DNA from: Streptomyces aureoverticillatus
GTDB taxonomy: Bacteria > Actinomycetota > Actinomycetes > Streptomycetales > Streptomycetaceae
Reading direction: 5' to 3'
NCBI RefSeq assembly: GCF_014649395.1
Contig: NZ_BMSY01000007.1
Coordinates: forward strand, 62,001-126,000
Length of the DNA stretch: 64,000 bases
Made by a program: the position numbers and the translations under genes. Shown here piece by piece: positions 49,731 through 58,670 of the stretch (positions are counted from its first letter, which is position 1; each line of letters opens with the position of its first letter). The notes under the pieces were generated by a model. It ran no database searches, was not told where the DNA came from, and saw only the letters and a list, made by a program, of their open reading frames with translations.

Positions 49731-49746
49731 CATACCGGTCGGTATG
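49731..49746 (+). promoter_or_regulatory. TetR-like operator before the molybdopterin oxidoreductase gene
   Basis: CATACCGGTCGGTATG has perfect 6-bp arms (CATACC/GGTATG) around GGTC and lies 41 bp upstream of the oxidoreductase start. The ATACCG-CGGTAT pattern is common for TetR-family operators. The upstream TetR gene is the obvious candidate regulator. Confidence 0.7.
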
Positions 49747-49787
49747 CTCAACCCGTCTGCGCCGCCGCTGCCGCCCTGGAGGCCCTC

Positions 49788-52103
49788 ATGCCCCGCACCG
49801 CCCTGCGCATCTGCCCCCTCTGCGAAGCCACCTGCGGACTCACCCTCACCGTCGAAGGCCCACGGGTGACCGGGGTGCGCGGCGACAAGGACGACGTGTT
49901 CAGCCACGGCTTCATCTGCCCCAAGGGTGCCTCCTTCGGGGCGGCCGACGGGGATCCGGACCGGCTGCGGCGACCTCTCGTACGCAAGAACGGGACGCTG
50001 GAGGAGGCCAGTTGGGAGGAGGCCTTCGACGCCGTCGCGGCGGGCATCCAGCCGGTGGTCGAACGGTACGGGCCGCACGCCGTGGGCGTGGTGCTCGGCA
50101 ATCCCAACGTGCACACCATGGCGGGCGCCCTCTATCCGCCGCTGCTGCTCGCCGGGCTCGGCACCCGCAGTCTGTTCACCGCGAGCACCGTCGACCAGAT
50201 GCCCAAGCACGTCTCCAGCGGGCTGCTCTTCGGCGACGCGCTCGCCATCCCCGTGCCGGACCTGGACCGCACGGACCACCTGCTGATGCTCGGCGCCAAC
50301 CCCCTGGACTCCAACGGCAGCCTGTGCACCGCGCCCGACTTCCCCGGCAAGCTGAAGGCGCTGCGCGCCCGGGGCGGGGCGCTCACCGTCGTCGACCCGC
50401 GCCGCACCCGCACCGCGAAGCTGGCCGACCGGCACGTGGCGATCCGGCCCGGCACGGACGCGCTGCTGCTCGCGGCGATGGCCCAGGTCCTGTTCGCGGA
50501 CGGCCTCGTCGCGCTGGGCGCGCTCGCCGAGCACGTGACGGGGGTCGAGCAAGTCGCCGACGCCGTACGGAACTTCACCCCCGAAGCCGTCGCCGCGGCC
50601 TGTGACGTGCCCGCCGCCACCATCCGCGAGCTCGCCCACGAGCTGGCGGCGGCGCCCACCGCCGCCGTGTACGGACGCGTCGGCGCGAGCACCGTCGCGT
50701 TCGGCACGCTCACCTGCTGGCTCGTCGACGTGCTGAACGTCCTCACCGGCAACCTCGACCGGCCCGGCGGCGCGATGTTCCCGCTCGCCGCCACGGACCG
50801 GGCGCCGCGGCCCGCGGGTCCCGGCAAGGGGTTCGCCCTCGGGCGCTGGCGCAGCCGGGCGAGCGGGCACCCGGAGGCGAAGGGCGAGCTGCCCATCGCG
50901 GCGCTCGCGGAGGAGATCGACACCCCGCCCCGCGACGACGACGGGGGTCTCGGCGCCAGCCCCATCCGCGCCGTCGTCGCCGTCGCCACCAACCCCGTCC
51001 TGTCCGCCCCCGACGGCGACCGCCTCGACAAGGCCCTGTCCTCCCTGGACTTCATGGTCAGCGTGGATCCGTACCTGAACGAGACCTCACGCCACGCGCA
51101 CGTCGTCCTGCCGCCGCCCCCGCCCTCCCAGAGCGCCCACCACGACTTCGCCTTCAACGCCTTCGCCGTCCGCAACCAGGTCCGCTACACGCGCGCCGCC
51201 GTCCCCCTGGAGGAGGGCCGGATGGCGGAGACGGAGATCCTGGCCCGGCTGGTCCTCGCCGCCACGGAGTGGGGTCTCCCCTGCTCGAGCGAAGCCGAGA
51301 GCTTGGGGAAGCACGGGGCGGACCCCGAAGCCGTCGACGCCCTGGCGATCGACCGCACGCTCGGCAAGGCCGTCACCGAACCGCACGCGCGCGTGCACGG
51401 CCGCGACCCCAAGGAGCTCGCGGCCCAGCTGACGGGGGAGAACGGCCCCGAGCGGCGCCTGGACATGATGCTGCGGCTCGGTCCGTACGGCGACGGATTC
51501 GGCGCCGACCCCGACGGACTCACCCTCCAGCGCCTCCTCGACCACCCGCACGGCATCGACCTCGGCCCGCTCGCCCCGCGCATCCCGCAGCTCCTCAAGA
51601 CCCGCAGCGGACGCGTCGAACTGCTGCCGGACCCGATCGCGGCCGACCTGCCGCGCCTGGCCCAGTCGTCGGCCACGGACCCGGCCGCGGAACTCGTCCT
51701 GGTGGGCCGCCGCCATCTGCGCTCCAACAACAGCTGGATGCACAACGTCCCCGCCCTCATGGGCGGCTCCAACCGCTGCACCCTGCATGTCCACCCGGAC
51801 GACGCCGCCCGGCTCGGCCTGGAAGACGGCGGCCACGCGCGCGTGAGCGCGGCCGGCGGCGAGATCGCCGTCCCCGTGGAGATCACCGACGCCGTGCGCC
51901 CGGGCGTCGTCAGCCTGCCGCACGGCTGGGGCCACGACCGGCCCGGCACCCGCCTGAGCGTGGCCGCCGCCGACCCGGGGGCCAACGTCAACCAACTCCT
52001 GGACGGCACGCTCCTCGACCCGCTCTCCGGTACCGCCGTGCTCAACGGCTTCCCGGTGGCCCTCACCCCGCTTACCTCGCCGCCCCTGGCGCAAACGCGC
52101 TGA
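49788..52103 (+). CDS. Molybdopterin-dependent oxidoreductase (formate dehydrogenase/nitrate reductase-like)
   Basis: A 771-residue DMSO-reductase-family protein. The N-terminus binds a 4Fe-4S cluster through Cys9, Cys12, Cys16 and Cys44 (ICPLCEATCGL...ICPKGA). The molybdopterin domains follow with LGTRSLFTASTVDQMPKH, LLMLGANPLDSNGS, VVDPRRTRTAKLAD, GNLDRPGGAMFP and AVVAVATNPVLSAPD. The C-terminal dinucleotide-binding domain has LVGRRHLRSNNSWMHN and LPHGWGHDRPGTRLS. No twin-arginine signal is present, so it should be cytoplasmic. No small electron-transfer subunit is adjacent. The substrate is unknown. GGAGG lies 5 nt before the ATG. Confidence 0.9.
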   Translation: MPRTALRICPLCEATCGLTLTVEGPRVTGVRGDKDDVFSHGFICPKGASFGAADGDPDRLRRPLVRKNGTLEEASWEEAFDAVAAGIQPVVERYGPHAVGVVLGNPNVHTMAGALYPPLLLAGLGTRSLFTASTVDQMPKHVSSGLLFGDALAIPVPDLDRTDHLLMLGANPLDSNGSLCTAPDFPGKLKALRARGGALTVVDPRRTRTAKLADRHVAIRPGTDALLLAAMAQVLFADGLVALGALAEHVTGVEQVADAVRNFTPEAVAAACDVPAATIRELAHELAAAPTAAVYGRVGASTVAFGTLTCWLVDVLNVLTGNLDRPGGAMFPLAATDRAPRPAGPGKGFALGRWRSRASGHPEAKGELPIAALAEEIDTPPRDDDGGLGASPIRAVVAVATNPVLSAPDGDRLDKALSSLDFMVSVDPYLNETSRHAHVVLPPPPPSQSAHHDFAFNAFAVRNQVRYTRAAVPLEEGRMAETEILARLVLAATEWGLPCSSEAESLGKHGADPEAVDALAIDRTLGKAVTEPHARVHGRDPKELAAQLTGENGPERRLDMMLRLGPYGDGFGADPDGLTLQRLLDHPHGIDLGPLAPRIPQLLKTRSGRVELLPDPIAADLPRLAQSSATDPAAELVLVGRRHLRSNNSWMHNVPALMGGSNRCTLHVHPDDAARLGLEDGGHARVSAAGGEIAVPVEITDAVRPGVVSLPHGWGHDRPGTRLSVAAADPGANVNQLLDGTLLDPLSGTAVLNGFPVALTPLTSPPLAQTR

Positions 52104-52224
52104 CCTGGAGTTTTGCGCTTATTGCTCGCACGTCAACATCTTGTTAACGCTCCATGGCGAGTCCTACGTTCATCCGAACCGCCAGACCTGGTGGTAGTTC
52201 GATGGTGAACGATAGGTAGCCCCC

Positions 52225-53697
52225 ATGCTGACAATCCTCGGATTCGTCATGATCGCCACGTTCCTGGTGCTGATCATGATGAAGAAGATGTCGCCCATCG
52301 CGGCACTGGTGCTCATCCCCGCGCTGTTCTGCGTCTTCGTAGGAAAGGGCGCCCACCTCGGGGACTACGTCCTCGACGGGGTCGGCAATCTCGCGCCCAC
52401 GGCCGCCATGCTCATGTTCGCCATCGTGTACTTCGGCGTCATGATCGATGTCGGCCTGTTCGACCCGATCGTCCGCGGCATTCTGCGCTTCTGCAAGGCG
52501 GACCCGATGCGGATCGTGGTCGGTACGGCGGTGCTCGCGGCGATCGTCTCGCTGGACGGCGACGGCTCCACCACCTTCATGATCACGGTCTCGGCGATGT
52601 ATCCGCTGTACAAGCGGCTGAAGATGAGCCTCGTCGTGATGACCGGCGTCGCCGCCACCGCCAACGGCGTGATGAACACGCTCCCCTGGGGCGGTCCCAC
52701 GGCCCGCGCGGCCACCGCGCTCAAGGTGGACGCCGCCGACATCTTCGTCCCCATGATCCCGGCGCTCGCCTGCGGGCTCGTCGCCGTCTTCGTCCTGTCG
52801 TACGCGCTCGGTCTGCGCGAGCGCAGGCGGCTCGGGGTGCTGTCGCTCGACGAGGTGCTCGAGACCGAGACGCGGGCCGGTGAGCCGGTGCTCGTGGGGG
52901 CGGGCGGCGAGGCGGCCGCCGGGCGCGTCAGCTTCACCAAGGGCGGCAACTCCGCCTCCGCGGGCGCCGGTCCGGGCTCCTCCGGTGGTACGGGTGCGGG
53001 TGCCGACGCCTCGCGTCCGGCCGAGGCGGACGCCGACTCCGATGACGACGACGGCTTCCAGGGGCTCGACCCCAACCGCCCGACCCTGCGCCCCAAGCTC
53101 TACTGGTTCAACGCGGCGCTGACGGTCCTCCTGCTCACCGCCATGATCATGGAGTGGCTGCCGATCCCGGTCCTGTTCCTGCTCGGCGCGGCCCTCGCCC
53201 TCACGGTCAACTTCCCGCACATGCCCGACCAGAAGGCCCGCATCGCCGCCCACGCCGAGAACGTACTCAACGTCACCGGCATGGTCTTCGCCGCCGCCGT
53301 CTTCACCGGCGTCCTCACCGGCACCGGCATGGTCGACCACATGGCCGACTGGCTCGTCGGCACCATCCCCGACGGCATGGGCGGCCAGATGGGCCTGGTC
53401 ACCGGCCTGCTGTCGATCCCGCTCACCTACTTCATGTCCAACGACGGCTTCTACTTCGGCGTCCTGCCGGTCCTCGCCGAGGCGGGCCAGGCCCACGGAG
53501 TCTCCTCGCTGGAGATCGCCCGCGCCTCCATCGCGGGCCAGGCCCTGCACATGTCGAGCCCGCTCGTCCCCGCCGTGTACGTCCTCGTGGGCATGGCCAA
53601 GGTGGAGTTCGGCGACCACACCCGGTTCACCGTCAAGTGGGCCGTGCTCACCTCGCTGGTGGTGCTCGGCGCCGGGATCCTCTTCGGCATCATCTGA
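52225..53697 (+). CDS. CitMHS-family citrate transporter
   Basis: A 490-residue membrane protein with about 12 helices in two halves separated by a cytoplasmic loop (about 215-290) that is Gly/Ser/Asp-rich. Family marks are MKKMSPIAALVLIPALFCV, MLMFAIVYFGVMIDVGLFDP, VSLDGDGSTTFMITVSAMYPLY, NTLPWGGPTARAA and PLTYFMSNDGFYFGVLPVLAE. CitMHS proteins take up citrate complexed with divalent metals, with protons. The stop overlaps the next start (TGATG), coupling it to an MFS gene. The 120 bp upstream contain GTTAAC-type sequence but no confident operator. Confidence 0.95.
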   Translation: MLTILGFVMIATFLVLIMMKKMSPIAALVLIPALFCVFVGKGAHLGDYVLDGVGNLAPTAAMLMFAIVYFGVMIDVGLFDPIVRGILRFCKADPMRIVVGTAVLAAIVSLDGDGSTTFMITVSAMYPLYKRLKMSLVVMTGVAATANGVMNTLPWGGPTARAATALKVDAADIFVPMIPALACGLVAVFVLSYALGLRERRRLGVLSLDEVLETETRAGEPVLVGAGGEAAAGRVSFTKGGNSASAGAGPGSSGGTGAGADASRPAEADADSDDDDGFQGLDPNRPTLRPKLYWFNAALTVLLLTAMIMEWLPIPVLFLLGAALALTVNFPHMPDQKARIAAHAENVLNVTGMVFAAAVFTGVLTGTGMVDHMADWLVGTIPDGMGGQMGLVTGLLSIPLTYFMSNDGFYFGVLPVLAEAGQAHGVSSLEIARASIAGQALHMSSPLVPAVYVLVGMAKVEFGDHTRFTVKWAVLTSLVVLGAGILFGII

Positions 53698-54977
53698 TGC
53701 CCGACGGTTCCGGACGGCCCGGCAGGGGCTGGCTGCTGCGTCTTGTCATCGCCTTCGGCTTCGCGCAGGGGGCGGTGTCGATGGCGCGGCCCGCCGTCTC
53801 CTACCGGGCCCTTTCCCTCGGCGCCGACGAACGCGCGATCGGCGTCATCGCGGGCGTGTACGCGCTGCTTCCCCTCTTCGCCGCCGTGCCGCTCGGCCGC
53901 CGCACCGACCACGGGCGGTGCGCGCCGCTGCTGCCCGTCGGCGTCGCGCTCATCGCGGGCGGGTGCGCGCTCAGCGGCACGGCGACATCGCTCGGCGCGC
54001 TCGCCGCCTGGAGCGGCGTCATGGGGCTCGGCCACCTCTGCTTCGTCATCGGTGCCCAGTCGATCGTGGCCCGGCAGTCCGCCCCGGCCGAACAGGACCG
54101 GAACTTCGGCCACTTCACCATCGGCGCGTCCCTCGGTCAGCTCGTGGGCCCCATCGCCGCGGGCGCCCTCATCGGCCCGGACATGGACCGCAGCAGCGCG
54201 CTGGCCCTGGTGGTCTCGGCCGCCGTCGCGGCGGCCGCGGTCACCTCGCTGTGGCGGATCGAGTACGTGGCCCGGGTCCCGGAGGCGGGGAGTGATCGTC
54301 CGCGGCGGGTCGGGCGCCGCTCGGCGCGGGGAGCCGGATCCTCGCCGGCGGAGCGAGCCGCCAAGGTCCCCGTGCTGGGCATCCTGCGCACGCGGGGTGT
54401 ACCCGCGGGCATCTTCATCAGCCTCGCCGTGCTCTCCGCGACGGACATCCTCACCGCGTATCTGCCCGTCGTCGGCGAGCACCGGGGGATCGCGCCCGCG
54501 ACGGTCGGGGTGCTGCTGAGCCTGCGGGCGGGCGCCACGATCGCCTGCCGCCTGGTGATGACACCGCTCCTGCGGATGCTGGGACGGCGTGCGCTCATCG
54601 CCGTCACGTGTCTGCTGGGCGGGGTGCTGTGCGCCGGGGTGGCGCTGCCGGTGCCCGTGTGGGCGCTCGCCGTGATGCTCGTGCTGCTCGGCTTCTGCCT
54701 GGGCGTCGGCCAGCCGCTGTCCATGACGACCGTGGTGCAGGCGGCGCCCGCGGCGGCGCGGTCCACGGCGCTGGCGCTGCGGCTCACCGGGAACCGGCTC
54801 GGGCAGGTGGCCGCGCCCGCCGGGGCCGGGGCGATCGCCGGGGTGGCGGGGGTGGGCGCCCCGTTCGTCATGCTGGGCGTGCTGCTCCTGGCCGCGGCAG
54901 GGCTGGGCCTGCGACGCGACGCTCCCGGGGGCACGTGCTGCTCGCCCGCCGGGAGGGCCCTGGCGGAGAAAAACTAA
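53697..54977 (+). CDS. MFS transporter
   Basis: A 426-residue major facilitator protein with about 12 helices. After helix 2 it has PLGRRTDHGR, the A-loop motif (G-R-x-x-D-x-x-R type), and it has a central Arg-rich loop (about 200-225, RPRRVGRRSARGAG). The C-terminal half begins VPAGIFISLAVLSATDILTAYLP. Substrate unknown. It is coupled to the CitMHS gene by a one-base stop/start overlap, so it may export or import a related acid. Its stop codon lies inside a TetR-like operator that serves the following gene. Confidence 0.9.
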   Translation: MPDGSGRPGRGWLLRLVIAFGFAQGAVSMARPAVSYRALSLGADERAIGVIAGVYALLPLFAAVPLGRRTDHGRCAPLLPVGVALIAGGCALSGTATSLGALAAWSGVMGLGHLCFVIGAQSIVARQSAPAEQDRNFGHFTIGASLGQLVGPIAAGALIGPDMDRSSALALVVSAAVAAAAVTSLWRIEYVARVPEAGSDRPRRVGRRSARGAGSSPAERAAKVPVLGILRTRGVPAGIFISLAVLSATDILTAYLPVVGEHRGIAPATVGVLLSLRAGATIACRLVMTPLLRMLGRRALIAVTCLLGGVLCAGVALPVPVWALAVMLVLLGFCLGVGQPLSMTTVVQAAPAAARSTALALRLTGNRLGQVAAPAGAGAIAGVAGVGAPFVMLGVLLLAAAGLGLRRDAPGGTCCSPAGRALAEKN

Positions 54978-54989
54978 CGGCGCTAGTTT
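54971..54989 (+). promoter_or_regulatory. TetR operator (site 1) before aldehyde dehydrogenase
   Basis: AAACTA-ACGGCGC-TAGTTT is a 19-bp inverted repeat with perfect 6-bp arms. The same AAACTA-N7-TA(A/G)TTT arrangement occurs in the promoter of the TetR gene 3.6 kb downstream (58613-58631). It lies 82 bp before the aldehyde dehydrogenase start and includes the MFS stop codon. Confidence 0.7.
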
Positions 54990-55070
54990 GGGTGCGCACG
55001 GCAGCACGGCAGCACCCGCCAGGCGCACAAGGCCGCCAGGTCACGCCGGGGAAGACTGGGGAGGAACGGG

Positions 55071-56459
55071 ATGAAGGCCCACGACGGGATGTACATCGCG
55101 GGCGCGTGGCGCCCCGCATCGACGGGGGACACGATCCCCGTCGTGAACCCGGCGGACGAAGAGGTCATCGCCCACGTGCCGGCGGGCACCGCGGAGGACG
55201 TGGACGCCGCCGTACGCGCGGCCCGCGCGGCACTCCCCGCCTGGTCGGCGACCCCGCCCGCGGAACGCGCGGTGAAGATCGGCGCCGTACGCGACGGCCT
55301 GATCGCCCGCAAGGACGAGATCGCCGCGACCGTCACCGCCGAACTGGGCGCCCCGCTCCCCTTCTCGGAGGCCGTGCACGCGGGCGTCCCGATCATGGTC
55401 GCCGGGTCCTACGCGGACCTCGCGGCCACGTACCCCTTCGAGGAGAAGGTCGGCAACTCCACGGTCTACGCCGAGCCCGTCGGCGTGGTCGGCGCGATCA
55501 CGCCCTGGAACTACCCGCTGCACCAGATCGTCGCCAAGGTCGCCCCCGCCCTCGCCGCCGGCTGCACGGTGGTCCTCAAGCCCGCCGAGGACACCCCGCT
55601 GACAGCGCAGCTCTTCGCGGAGATCACGCACGAAGCCGGCCTGCCCGCGGGCGTGTTCAACCTCGTCACCGGCCTCGGCCCGGTCGCGGGCCAGGCCCTC
55701 GCCGGGCACGACGACGTCGACCTGGTCTCGTTCACCGGCTCCACGGCCGTCGGCAAGCAGATCGGCGCGACCGCCGGCGCGGCCGTCAAGCGCGTCGCCC
55801 TCGAACTCGGCGGCAAGTCCGCCAACGTCATCCTGCCGAGCGCCGACCTCGCCAAGGCCGTGAACGTCGGCGTCGCGAACGTCATGGCCAACTCCGGCCA
55901 GACGTGCAGCGCCTGGACCCGCATGCTGGTGCACACCTCGCGGTACGAGGAGGCGGTAGAGCTGGCCCGGAAGGCGGCCGCCAAGTACGGCGACCGCATC
56001 GGCCCGGTCGTCAGCGCCAAGCAGCAGGCCCGCGTGCGCGGTTACATCGAGCGCGGGGTCGAGGAGGGCGCGCGCCTCGTCGCCGGCGGCCCCGAAGCGC
56101 CGCGCGAGCAGGGCTACTTCGTCAGTCCCACCGTCTTCGCCGACGTCACCCCCGGCATGACCATCGCCCAGGAGGAGATCTTCGGCCCGGTCCTCTCCCT
56201 CATCCGGTACGAGGACGAGGCCGACGCCGAGACCATCGCCAACGGCACGGTGTACGGCCTCGCGGGCGCGGTGTGGGCCGGCGACGACGCCGAGGCCGTG
56301 GCCTTCGCCCGCCGCCTGCAGACCGGGCAGGTCGACATCAACGGCGGCAGCTTCAACCCGCTGGCGCCGTTCGGCGGTTACAAGCAGTCGGGTGTGGGCC
56401 GGGAGCTGGGCGCGCACGGCCTCGCCGAGTACCTCCAGACCAAGTCGCTGCAGTTCTGA
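55071..56459 (+). CDS. Aldehyde dehydrogenase family protein
   Basis: A 462-residue NAD(P)-dependent aldehyde dehydrogenase: GAITPWNYPLHQIVAKVAPAL, VLKPAEDTPLTAQLFAE, VSFTGSTAVGKQIG, general base Glu245 in ALELGGKSANVIL, nucleophile Cys282 in SGQTCSAWTRM, and the C-terminal NPLAPFGGYKQSGVGRELG. Length is slightly shorter than usual but all motifs are intact. It is followed after 67 bp by a zinc alcohol dehydrogenase gene, so the pair could oxidise an alcohol through aldehyde to acid. A 19-bp operator upstream links it to the TetR gene beyond the alcohol dehydrogenase. Confidence 0.95.
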   Translation: MKAHDGMYIAGAWRPASTGDTIPVVNPADEEVIAHVPAGTAEDVDAAVRAARAALPAWSATPPAERAVKIGAVRDGLIARKDEIAATVTAELGAPLPFSEAVHAGVPIMVAGSYADLAATYPFEEKVGNSTVYAEPVGVVGAITPWNYPLHQIVAKVAPALAAGCTVVLKPAEDTPLTAQLFAEITHEAGLPAGVFNLVTGLGPVAGQALAGHDDVDLVSFTGSTAVGKQIGATAGAAVKRVALELGGKSANVILPSADLAKAVNVGVANVMANSGQTCSAWTRMLVHTSRYEEAVELARKAAAKYGDRIGPVVSAKQQARVRGYIERGVEEGARLVAGGPEAPREQGYFVSPTVFADVTPGMTIAQEEIFGPVLSLIRYEDEADAETIANGTVYGLAGAVWAGDDAEAVAFARRLQTGQVDINGGSFNPLAPFGGYKQSGVGRELGAHGLAEYLQTKSLQF

Positions 56460-56526
56460 CCGACTCTGCCGCCGACCAGCCCCGACCAGTTGTGATCGCC
56501 GCCCACCCCGCTAGGAGTACGCCATC

Positions 56527-57612
56527 GTGGTCCGCGTCCGCGCCGCCGTCCTGCCCGCCGTCGGCTCTCCCCTGGAGATCGCCGAGATCGACCTGCCCGA
56601 GCCGGGCCCCGGCCAGGTGCGGGTGCGCCTGGCCGCCGCCGGGGTGTGCCACTCCGACCTGTCGCTGTCCAACGGCACGATGCGGGTGCCCGTACCGGCG
56701 GTGCTCGGGCACGAGGGCGCGGGCACCGTGGTGTCCGTGGGGGAGGGCGTCACGCATGTCGCGCCCGGCGACGGTGTGGTGCTGAACTGGGCGCCTTCCT
56801 GCGGCAGTTGCCATGCATGCGGGCTCGGCGAGGTGTGGCTGTGCGACAGCGCGCTCGCGGGCGCGGGCGCGGTGTACGCGCGGCGGGCCGACGGGACCGA
56901 CCTTCACCCCGGCCTGAACGTCGCCGCGTTCGCGGAGGAGACGGTGGTCGCGGCGAACTGTGTGCTGCCGGTGCCCGACGGCATCCCGCTCACCGACGCG
57001 GCACTGCTCGGCTGCGCGGTCCTGACCGGGTACGGGGCCGTGCACCACTCCGCGCGCGTGCGCACGGGCGAGACGGTGGCCGTGTTCGGGGTCGGCGGGG
57101 TGGGGCTCGCCACGCTCCAGGCCGCCCGGATCGCCGGGGCGGCGCAGGTCGTCGCGGTCGACGTGTCCCCGGAGAAGGAGGGGCTCGCGCGGGCGGCCGG
57201 GGCCACGGAGTACGTGGTCGCCTCCGAGACCACCGCCCGTGACATCAGGAAGCTGGCCGGAGGGCACGGCGTGGACGTGGCCGTGGAGTGCGTGGGCCGT
57301 GCCGTCACGATCCGTGCCGCCTGGGAGTCGACGCGGCGCGGCGGCCGCACCACCGTCGTCGGCATCGGTGGCAAGGACCAGCAGGTCACCTTCAACGCCC
57401 TGGAGATCTTCCACTGGGGCCGCACCCTGTCCGGTTGCGTCTACGGCAACTCGGACCCCGCCGCCGACCTCCCCGCCCTCGCCGCCCACGTCCGCGCGGG
57501 CCGCCTCGACCTCACCGGCCTCGTGACCGACCGCATCGGCCTGGACGGCATCCCGGGGGCGTTCGAGAACATGCTGGCGGGCAAGGGCGGGAGGGCGTTG
57601 GTGGTGTTCTGA
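56527..57612 (+). CDS. Zinc-dependent alcohol dehydrogenase
   Basis: A 361-residue medium-chain dehydrogenase. Catalytic zinc ligands are Cys41 in GVCHSD and His62 in GHEGAG; four structural-zinc cysteines follow in CGSCHACGLGEVWLC; the Rossmann motif is VAVFGVGGVGLATLQ with Asp in VVAVDVS, indicating NAD preference. It resembles the MDR group of class III-like and aryl-alcohol dehydrogenases. The start is a GTG with AGGAG upstream. It is the second gene of the aldehyde/alcohol dehydrogenase pair and converges on the TetR gene across a long inverted repeat. Confidence 0.93.
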   Translation: MVRVRAAVLPAVGSPLEIAEIDLPEPGPGQVRVRLAAAGVCHSDLSLSNGTMRVPVPAVLGHEGAGTVVSVGEGVTHVAPGDGVVLNWAPSCGSCHACGLGEVWLCDSALAGAGAVYARRADGTDLHPGLNVAAFAEETVVAANCVLPVPDGIPLTDAALLGCAVLTGYGAVHHSARVRTGETVAVFGVGGVGLATLQAARIAGAAQVVAVDVSPEKEGLARAAGATEYVVASETTARDIRKLAGGHGVDVAVECVGRAVTIRAAWESTRRGGRTTVVGIGGKDQQVTFNALEIFHWGRTLSGCVYGNSDPAADLPALAAHVRAGRLDLTGLVTDRIGLDGIPGAFENMLAGKGGRALVVF

Positions 57613-57656
57613 GGGGCCCTGCCGGGGCTTTCCCCAATCCCGCCCCTTCCCGAAAC

Positions 57657-57934
57657 CAGGGGGCTGCCGCCCCCTGGACCCCCGCTGGGTGGGTGTCCCG
57701 TTCGGGTGGGCCACACTCCCGCCGATCGCCGCTCCGCGGCTCGTCCTCAAGCGCCGGACGGGCTATTTTCCACCCACCCGCCTTTCTGGCCTGTCCGGCG
57801 ACTGAGGACGAGCCGCGGAGCGGCGATGAAGGCGACTGAGGACGAGCCGCGGAGCGGCGATGAAAGGGCGGGTGGGTGGGAAATAGCCCCTCCGGCGCTT
57901 GAGGAGCGGGGGTCCAGGGGGCGGAGCCCCCTGG
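57657..57934. repeat. Dispersed repeat, copy B: long inverted repeat with 34-bp tandem core
   Basis: Outer arms at 57657-57685 and 57905-57933 (beginning CAGGGGGCTG and ending CAGGGGG...CCCCTG) are complementary except for one base. Inner arms at 57745-57786 and 57862-57904, around CTCAAGCGCCGGA and GGTGGGTGG, are also nearly complementary. The centre has two perfect 34-bp tandem units (57797-57830 and 57831-57864, GGCGACTGAGGACGAGCCGC and so on). It separates the convergent adh and tetR genes and could serve as a two-way terminator. Confidence 0.85.
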
Positions 57935-57938
57935 AGGG

Positions 57939-58586
57939 TCACCCCGCCCGCGTCGCCGGCAGGCGTTGGTACTGGAGCTCCAAGCCGTCGAGCAGCGCCC
58001 GCAGGCCCGCCTCGAAGGCCCGCTCGTCCACGAGCTGCTGGTGCTCGGCGAGAAGGTGGGCCTGCCCCAGGTGGGGATAGTCGGCGGGATCGTACGCCGT
58101 CTCGTCGTCGACGAAGCCGCCGGCGAAGGAGCCGAGGGCGGACCCCATGATGAAGTACCGCATCAGCGCGCCGATCGACGTGGCCTGGGCCGGCGGCCAC
58201 CCCGCCTCGACCATGGCGCCGAACATCGCGTCGGCGAGCCGGAGTCCGGCAGGCCGCCGCCCGGGACCGCGGGCCAGGACGGGGACGATGTTCGGGTGCA
58301 GGGTGAGGGCGGCGCGGTAGGAGACGGCCCAGTCGTGCAGCGCGGCGCGCCAGTCGCGACCGTCCTCGAACATCGACAGATCGACCTGCGCGCTCACCGA
58401 GTCCGCGACCGCCTCCAGGATCTGGTCCTTGGTGCGGAAGTGGTTGTAGAGGGAGGGCCCGCTGACGCCCAGCTCGGCGGCGAGCCGGCGGGTGGAGAGC
58501 GCCGCGAGGCCCTCCGCGTCCACGAGGGCGCGCGCCGCGTCGACGATGCGATCTCGGCTGAGGAGGGGCTTGCGCGGTCGGGCCAT
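57939..58586 (-). CDS. TetR-family regulator of the acyl-CoA/aldehyde dehydrogenase regulon
   Basis: A 215-residue repressor-like protein. The helix-turn-helix is in LSRDRIVDAARALVDAEG, LSTRRLAAELGVSGPSLYNHF and RTKDQILEAV. The C-terminal domain (70-215) is the TetR_C type (LARGPGRRPAGLRLADAMFG). It diverges from an acyl-CoA dehydrogenase gene, and a 19-bp palindrome lies 27 bp before its own start. The same site occurs before the aldehyde dehydrogenase gene. It probably represses itself, the acyl-CoA dehydrogenase and the aldehyde/alcohol dehydrogenase pair until an acyl-CoA or aldehyde-type ligand binds; that is inference. Confidence 0.9.
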   Translation of the reverse strand: MARPRKPLLSRDRIVDAARALVDAEGLAALSTRRLAAELGVSGPSLYNHFRTKDQILEAVADSVSAQVDLSMFEDGRDWRAALHDWAVSYRAALTLHPNIVPVLARGPGRRPAGLRLADAMFGAMVEAGWPPAQATSIGALMRYFIMGSALGSFAGGFVDDETAYDPADYPHLGQAHLLAEHQQLVDERAFEAGLRALLDGLELQYQRLPATRAG

Positions 58587-58612
58587 GCGGCACATAGTAG
58601 GGCTGCCAGCAG

Positions 58613-58631
58613 AAACTAGCAGTGGTAATTT
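58613..58631. promoter_or_regulatory. TetR operator (site 2) in the tetR/acyl-CoA dehydrogenase divergon
   Basis: AAACTA-GCAGTGG-TAATTT shares length, spacing and 11 of 12 arm bases with the site before the aldehyde dehydrogenase gene. It sits between the divergent starts at 58586 and 58671, where it could control both. Confidence 0.7.
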
Positions 58632-58670
58632 AAGTCCGGAACAGCGGGCGGAGGAGTGCGGGGTGCCGCG

